Origin: Inia geoffrensis
Lineage: Eukaryota > Chordata > Mammalia > Artiodactyla > Iniidae
Direction of reading: 5' to 3'
Length of the DNA stretch: 64,000 nucleotides
Assembly (NCBI GenBank): GCA_036417435.1
Contig: CM070900.1
Location: forward strand, 116,948,315 to 117,012,314
The notes under the pieces were generated by a model. The model was given only the letters and a program-made list of their open reading frames with translations, searched no databases and had not been told where the DNA came from. The first letter of the stretch is position 1. Every line of letters starts with the position of its first letter. The position numbers and the translations under genes are program-made. Below are positions 56,841-64,000 of this stretch, in pieces.

Positions 56841-59800
56841 CAAGTACGTATTAAAATAAACTGTTTATTTTCCCGAATTGACCAAGTACATATGCTTACA
56901 TAGGTAAAAGAAGATGCTTGACATAGCTGTCAGACCATGCATCGCATGGACTGGTACAGCAAGACTGCAGGAAGAAGGCAGTGAGAGTACCAGTAAAGAA
57001 CAAGCGGACATTAGGTTCAAGGGGGTGGTGAAGTGTGGCTAAATACGATTACCAGGAGTCATACAGGAAATGCCAAGGACTGAGGTAAGAACAAGAACCA
57101 AGGATCAGCGACTATTGAAACAAACCAAGGGAACAGACAGATAGGAACCAGGGAGCAGCAGTAGCAGGATTTATAGGATTCTGCAGAATATCTTACTTTT
57201 TATACAGGCCATTTTTAATGGACCAGGTGCAAACTTGCTGGTTCTTGTACAATGACATCTTACAAGATGTCATGTAGTATCTTTCTTGAGATACATGGTC
57301 TCAAGAATTGGGGGTAAAACATTTCAACTGTGTATCAGATTAGGAGATTAGTGAATTGAGCCATAAATGGTCAGTAGAAGAGAATAACTGGGTTAGTTAT
57401 TTGAGGGTAAAAGTAACATTTATGTCTAATTCTGTCTTTTGTATCTACCCTACCTCAGCTTCGTTCTAGGATCTCTTAAGGCAAAGAATTTTGCCTTTAA
57501 CCCATATCTATCTGTCTCTGCTTATAATACCTGCTTGGGCTACATCAGTCTTCTGCACAGTTTAATTTTGCTTACTTTGAAAGAGGATTCTGTACAATTT
57601 GTTCTTGCCACTTGCCATCGTATTAGAGAAAGTATTGACATGATATGTTGATCTTTGGATAGAGTATTAAACAACCTGTAAAAAGAATTAGTTACAGATA
57701 AGTAATGTATATAGCAAAGGATGTCATTTTAGGTAAAATAAATACATGGAATTTGGAATTTTCTAAAATACTCCAATAACTTTCCCTGGACATTGACTGA
57801 AGTAATATTTTGTTTTCCAATCAATATTACTTTCTTACAAGTAATTCTCATGTTCTGGGTTAAAAAATTACCATCTCTTAATTTTGTATTTTGTAAAAAT
57901 TTTAGTGAAAGCAGATAAAATTGTTCACTCTCTATCCAAATGTTAACAGATCTATATAAATAAAAATTTGAGATCATATTCCTTGGATAGTTGATAGATA
58001 AAAGCAATGAACGAAGTGTAATTTGGAAATTATATTGATTTTTCCAATTTAATGAAATCTAATGCACGTTAAAATAAACATGGAGATTTGCAAGGTCTAT
58101 TTAGCTTTTCATTTTGAAGTGCTAAATATTTTTATTTCTTTTTTCTAACTATAGCCTCTAACTGATTTTGTGGGTTCCATTGTCCTCAGGGGTAACTCTG
58201 AATGCTATCTTTTAAAAGATGAGGAGTTATGGAATGGATTATATGAAATGCTATATAGCGAAGAGTAATTCATAATGATTATAATAGCCATTAATTAATA
58301 AATCCATTGTAATTACTTATGTTAATGGATCAATAAGAGAAAAAGGAGGGTCTTTAAGTTTCAGGAGAGTGGGCGTGTGGGAAGTTAACAGAGGATAGAC
58401 CTTGATAAAGCTATCAGCTACATGGCTTGTCCATAAGCATTTGTCACGTGTCCTTTGAGAAGACAAGATTCTTTTTTCTGATGAGACTACCCATGTCCAA
58501 ATGGTTCAATGCTGACAAACTCTTGCAATATTTCCTCCAGACTACATGGCAAAACATCTCAAGGAGCAGCTGGTTGACCTTAATAATGATCTGATTTCCT
58601 GTGAACTAAAAAAAGTGTATCGCACAAGCAAGGTGGCTGTGTCAGGACCTAAAAAAATGAAGGGCCTGAATCAACCAATATGTCTCTGGCTGATATTGCT
58701 ATACCATATCAGTTTCTAGTGTTCTGTTGTCTCCAGGAAAACTGTCTTACATTTTAATCATACTTCACAGTTTGCAAAGGATTTAATACATATTATAACA
58801 CTGGACCCTGAAGAAAATCCAATGAGATGGGTAGGGTAGACTTTTGCCAAGATATATGGATAAAAAACAGACATCTGGAAGTATCATAAATATGACGCCA
58901 AGATTTAACTTAAATCTCCCTTCAGGTAAGGAGTGTGGCCCAGATGAGAAGTTGATTGAGCACCTCAACCAGAGGAAGCCACAGCTGAACACCAAGAGAT
59001 GATTCCACACAGAGAAGAAATCAGCTTTCTCAGCGATCTTCATCTCAATATCAAAAGATCCTTCATGCTTTTCCAGCAAGAGTTCCCAGTTCCAGGAACC
59101 TAGGTATGGGTTTGCTGTCTAGGTATTGGCTTTGAAACAGCTTGATTTAGATAGCTTTCCCAACAGTCTGAAGGGGAAGGAGGTGTATTCATCTCATTAG
59201 ATTACCTGGAACATGAGAAATCAGGTGGAGGGAGGCTGTGGTGGGGCCTCTTCAAAACTTTTCCAATTCCTTTATCACTGAACTGGTCCTGGTTAAAGCT
59301 AACATTTTGTACTAAGAGGTAACAAAAGAAAATAATCTCATAGACACTGTAGAAAGAGAGATAGTTAACGTTGTACCTAAAGAGCTCTTAACCCTAAACA
59401 CAGTCAAGAAATAGTGAGGGAACTTGCCTAAAGCAACTGCATCTTCAGAGTTAAGACAAGGTCTTGGTCACTAACTGACAGTAGCAACAGCAGAAAAAAA
59501 ATCATTGGCTAAATAATGAAGTGAGAGCAGAGAAGGAAGGAGGGAGGAAAGAATACATGAAAAAGAAAAATAGGAGACATGGATAAGTACAAAGTTGAAC
59601 TTAGATTTTTTTTTCCATTTTGAAAATGTACCCAGAAAAAAAAATCATAACCGTAGCTATTATACATAGTTTTAAAATTCAGGAGTTAGCTACATACCAA
59701 CATAAGATAAGTTATAAATTTATGTCCAAGATCAATGGCACATTTTTCTTTCTGCAAATCTTATTTCGGAAACCCAACCATGTGGCGTGAGGATTGACCC

Positions 59801-60512
59801 TGGCAAAAAGATGGACATTATTAAAAACTAAAATGTACCTAAGACTCTAAATAGAAATGTCTTCATTAACATATTTTTAATATTTTATCTCTAAAATCAG
59901 AATAATACATCATAATATGACAAGATGGAAAAACGTTTGCATTTCAGGTCCTGTAAAACACGTGTATTTCTGCATTCAGTAATACATTCTACTTGCTGAA
60001 TAGATTTCAGTTTCAATTTCATTGACATATGTTTGATAAACCTAAAGTTTTAAGCATGTTCTTTTAGTAAAATGTCAATTTGCACATATATTCAATTTGC
60101 TTCCAGTCTTTTTGCCATATGTTTATTGACTTTTAGCTCAGTCCCTGAGGTTCTTAAAAATTATGTAGGGCTATTTTTCCTTTGTCCCTGATATGGGCAC
60201 TGATCTAACTCGTTATGCACCTAGAAATTTAGTTGTAAGTAAATAAATATAATATTCACTGTAATAAAAATAGAACAATAAAAATAACAACCTGGAGTTA
60301 TCTCAGTCCTTCACTCTGTACAATACAAAGCACCTTGACAGGTGACTCTGTCATCCTCCATTCCAGAATAGAGTTACAATATGGTGATTTTGCCCCTTAT
60401 TGTGTATTTTAATAAATTTTTTGCTGTAGCAAATTGAAATCAATCAGCTCACATAGTAAGATCTACTTGAGACAAATATATTCAGGTAATTTTGTTATTT
60501 TGCTAACAGTAT
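56841..60512. other. No gene recognised; 3.7 kb of repeat-poor DNA
   Basis: AT-rich. The largest frames (92 and 98 codons, at 57729-58007 and 58783-59079) have no known motif. No young SINE or L1 is present. Confidence 0.4.
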
Positions 60513-60529
60513 CCCCCCCCCCCCCCCCC
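60513..60529. repeat. Poly-C run of 17
   Basis: Seventeen consecutive C on the plus strand (G17 on the minus strand). Can form quadruplex or i-motif structures and is a place where read errors are likely. Confidence 0.9.
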
Positions 60530-61014
60530 ATTTACCTCCTTACTCCTTTTTTTGTCACACACAGTAACAAAGGGTAGAGAAAACCTTTGGAGATTTTATG
60601 ACAAAACACACAACTGTTAAATGGAAATGTTTGCTGGATGGATCCTATTTTCTCTAGAAAGAAGTATCTTTCATTTTACCTCTACCTTGAACATTGTCTG
60701 GAGGTATTCTGATGTTGGTTTTGTCACCTGACCTAAGTCACATGGTTTGTAGCACTGGTAGAGACAAAATCTAAAATTGTGGTGTTCACCTCATTCAGGA
60801 CTGTATCGATTTTTAACAGGAAAAAGTGGAAAATTATTTTGAATTAAACCAGGGATCATAAACATCAGCAAGGAGATGAAGAGGACATTCTCAATCCCCA
60901 AAATCTTTATGGTCAACTGTACGTGGTCCCAATTACGTAGAGAATTCTGAAACCCACTGTCTGAATTTTTTTTTTTTGACAATGTCTAGCATCCATTCTG
61001 ATTGATTCCCATAT
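60530..61014. other. No feature recognised
   Basis: AT-rich spacer, nothing assigned. Confidence 0.35.
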
Positions 61015-61490
61015 CCATTCTAATTGGTCCATTTATTTTTAACAGCTTTAGTGAAGTAAAATTGATACATAACACACTGTTCATATTGAACTGTATATTT
61101 TTTAAAGTTTGCCCATGTGTATTCACCTGTGAAAACCATCACCACCAAGACAACAAACATATCCATCACCCCCAAAAGTTTCCTCATGCTTCTGTAACAC
61201 CTGCCTCCTGATCCTTCCCCTAGGCAACTACTGATCTGTTTTCTGTCACTATACATTAGTCTGAATTTCCTAGACTATTATATAAATGATTTGGGTCTTG
61301 CTTCTTTCACTCAGCATTATTTTATTGAGATTCTTCCATGTTGTAAAATGTACCAATGGTTCGTTTTTTGTATTGCTGAGTAGTATTCCATTATTTGAAT
61401 ATACTACAGTTTGTATATTCATTTACCTGTTGATGGACAGTTGTATAAATTTTTAGGGTTATTAGAGCTATGCAGGTTTGGGCTTTAGAT
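61015..61490 (-). mobile_element. Old L1 (L1M class) 3'-end fragment
   Basis: Reads on the plus strand as an inverted L1M tail: 'tttaacagctttagtgaagtaaaattgatacataac', 'accatcaccaccaagacaacaaac', 'gggtcttgcttctttcactcagcat', 'ttgctgagtagtattccatta', 'tcatttacctgttgatggac'. Far more diverged than the L1s at 9 and 23 kb. Confidence 0.8.
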
Positions 61491-61639
61491 AGATGTACAG
61501 TTATGATTGCATTCTGTCTCTTCATTTCATTCATACTCTTCTAAGCCTAATTAGCAGTTCATCACAGTGTAAATTTTGAAAGAAGTATTTCTGTTTCACA
61601 AATGACAAAACATCAACATCTCAGGATTGGTAAACTATT

Positions 61640-61800
61640 ACACTTCTTTTGTTTAATTTAGGCTGGGTCTGTATATTAAAGAAATTGATCATCTCCATCA
61701 GTCAGCAAAGTGTTTGATTGACCTGAGTAATCAAATTAGTGAAAATGGCTGATCTGAGAGCTTTGAGAATAAATATAGCTTTCTGCTGAGTTTCACTAAT
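61640..61800. promoter_or_regulatory. Possible non-coding regulatory segment with paired homeodomain-type sites
   Basis: TTTGATT (61713-61719) and AATCAAA (61729-61735) form a perfect 7-bp inverted repeat with 9-nt spacing. TGATTGAC (PBX/HOX-like) overlaps the left half. The sequence is unique in the window and not repeat-derived as far as I can see. This is speculative, from motif appearance only. Confidence 0.2.
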
Positions 61801-64000
61801 TCTTTCCCTACTTGTTTTTGTTTCTATTTGTTGGAGGAAATTATGTAAAACTTAAGCATTGTTAACCTTTTTTTAATAAAAATTAATTATAGCCTTATAT
61901 CTGTAACAAAGAGTGAGAGATATATATCATTGGGGGAAAAACTTCCATTTTTATTTTATAATTTTAAGAAATATTTTAAAAAACTAAGAATGGAATTTTT
62001 TGAAATTTGAAAAATCTCTTGAAGTTATTTTTTCATTTGGTTGAAGGGTATAGGACAAAAATTGGGCAGTATACTAATTTCATTCATTGGTACTATAGGA
62101 ATATACTCATATTTCACAGGTATACCATTATTAATGCCCAATCCTGTAGTCCTCTTTCATGCAGAACTCCCACTGGAAATACCACATGAGAAAGAAATGT
62201 AGGATGAAACCTGATTATTATAATTCACAAGACTAATTATGACTTTGAGTTTTCCTGGATAAGCTAATTCCTTCTGCACCCTGGGATCAGTAAGCACAAA
62301 AGTAGCCTCACAAGGATTTCACTGCATTTAACATTACATATATTTATAAATAAACCCAGAGACATTAAAGAGTACTTCGTCTCTCTGCTCTTTTCTTTGT
62401 GTTTTGTTTTTAAAGTTATAAAAAGTTTAAGAGAATGCCACAGGTGTAGTTTCACTGAAAGATAAGATTAAAAAATAAGGCACACACCAATCACGTATAT
62501 TTTTTGGCACTGACTCATTTATTTTAAATAGACTGTTTATTTTTATTGGCATCACTGATGAATAAGACTAAAGAGGGACATGGGAAAGCAAGGATTAAAG
62601 AGAACTTGAAAGAAAGGAGAACCACAAACAAGAGTTGGACGGAAAATAGAGAAAGAGGAGGACTGCTGTAAGATAAAAGAAGGCTGGCAGGAGGGGCTCT
62701 GCTTAATTTTCCTTCTTTTAATTTTTTGTGGAGAGCTTTGTGAGTGACAGAAAATGATTAGATATTCTTGAATGATCTGAAATCTGTGTTTGATTTTTTG
62801 GTGTGACAAATCTCACTAACAGTGATTCCAGAGTTTTTTATGATGCCACTATAAACACATCCCTCCAACAGCCTTTTTTTATTCAGTCACCCATTGTACC
62901 TCTATCTGAGAGGGAGTTTCTTTGTGTACTGAGTAATTTCCATGTTGTGAGGTTTCTTGTCTTCAGTTACCTCCAGTTTTATGCTTTAGTCAGGAAACTC
63001 ACATAGCATTCACAAAGGGAAACTCAAAGCAATATAGACTTTTGTGCCTTTTACAAAGAATTAGAGCTGTGTGCCCCTACCAATATAGCAATATATTATA
63101 TAAGGTCAATACTCCTTTTCATACGCCTCTAATACAGATGCATTTTATGAGGTAGAACAGCAAACACTGAATCACTCTAGTTGAGATACACAAAACAAGT
63201 AATTATCGCCAGTTGCAGAAAAATAATTATGCAGTTGGGTGATGAAAACCAGTTTTTAACTGGGAGGAGAAATTCTACCAAAAAAGCATGTGGAAAGGCT
63301 AGATGTTGTGCTCTGGAAAATAAGCCATTCTATAAAATTTCCTAATGCAGCTGTGTCATCCAGAAGAGGTACCATACTTTTTTTTATAATAGCACATTGC
63401 ACACTGGATGTAATACACTATGCTCGTATACAAGGCACATATTATTACTGCTATTTTCTGTTGACTTTTCTGTCAAAGTGACTGTTTTCTCTATTATTAA
63501 TTCATCTAATATTTTAGCAAGAATACCCTTTATTGTCACTTAATGCTTACCAGGTAGTCCTTGATTATGATTCAGGAGACACCTAGGATCACTTGCAGTT
63601 CTTATTTGGAGTCAGCTATTACTATCATAAATGTTACTGCATATTATCTGTGTCTAAGATATATAAGATAGCATTTAGTTTAGGCAAAAAAAGCTAACAG
63701 GGCTTTGTTTGTAACGCAGCATACTTTTCTTTACATTATATAGGACACCAGTGAAATGTGTACATTTTTACAGAAGGTATTTATCTCAGATATCTACAGT
63801 GAGTTCCCTCTGCTCTGACATAGACCTAGCCCCCATAGAAGCCAAGAGGATTTTGTTTCCTTACTGTTAAGCATGGCTGTTCTGGGCCCTTTAACTAAAT
63901 CCACCACCATGAATGAACTTAGAGCAGAAACAGCAAGTACAGCTACATTTAGGCTTATATCAGCATTTCTGTTTAATACATTTTAAAACTATATTTTAAG
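61801..64000. other. No gene recognised
   Basis: AT-rich DNA to the window end. Frames of 60-85 codons on both strands have no family similarity. No young transposon seen. Confidence 0.4.

Overview
The window is mammalian nuclear DNA, AT-rich and without any recognisable host protein-coding gene. No convincing exon chain, tRNA, rRNA or CpG-island promoter is visible. The host is most probably a cetacean. Seven SINEs are of the tRNA-Glu-derived CHR-2 type, there is one longer CHR-family SINE and one CHR-1/Bov-tA-like SINE, and the young L1 is of cetartiodactyl style. I saw no BovB/Bov-A (ruminant) or pig PRE1 repeats. The species call is inference from remembered repeat families, not from a database search.

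Layout. 1-9 kb: a short hAT-like element, two minus-strand L2 copies (the second carrying an expanded GA tract), two plus-strand L2 3' ends and plain AT-rich DNA. 9.0-10.9 kb: a 5'-truncated minus-strand L1 with a 19-bp target-site duplication (TSD), an internal deletion and a nested CHR-family SINE. 12-23 kb: three minus-strand CHR-2 SINEs, a hAT MITE with an 8-bp TSD, L2 and MIR fragments, a 337-bp Tigger1-derived MITE inside an older LTR-like repeat, and a CHR-1-type SINE. 23.17-29.93 kb: one essentially full-length L1 on the minus strand (14-bp TSD, 5' UTR of about 2.35 kb, ORF1, ORF2) that is dead through point lesions and a deletion of the reverse-transcriptase core. 30-46 kb: four more CHR-2 SINEs, MIR/L2 relics, a 104-bp tandem duplication and a CpG-rich patch near 34.87 kb. 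46.67-49.09 kb: a nearly complete 2.4-kb Tigger1 DNA transposon with a broken transposase. 49-64 kb: a small L1 tail fragment, MIRs, a MER20 element with an 8-bp TSD, an L2 fragment, a poly-C run, an old L1M tail and otherwise featureless DNA.

Nothing here acts together as a pathway. The window is a stratified record of transposition: L2/MIR and hAT relics oldest, then Tigger and L1M, then lineage-specific L1 and CHR SINEs, with visible nesting. It could be a gene desert or a long intron. The sequence alone does not decide this. I found no novel biological system. The items most worth checking are the long 5' UTR of the young L1 with its roughly 257-bp tandem repeat, two possible non-coding regulatory segments (about 34.8-35.1 kb and 61.7 kb), and the MER20 copy.
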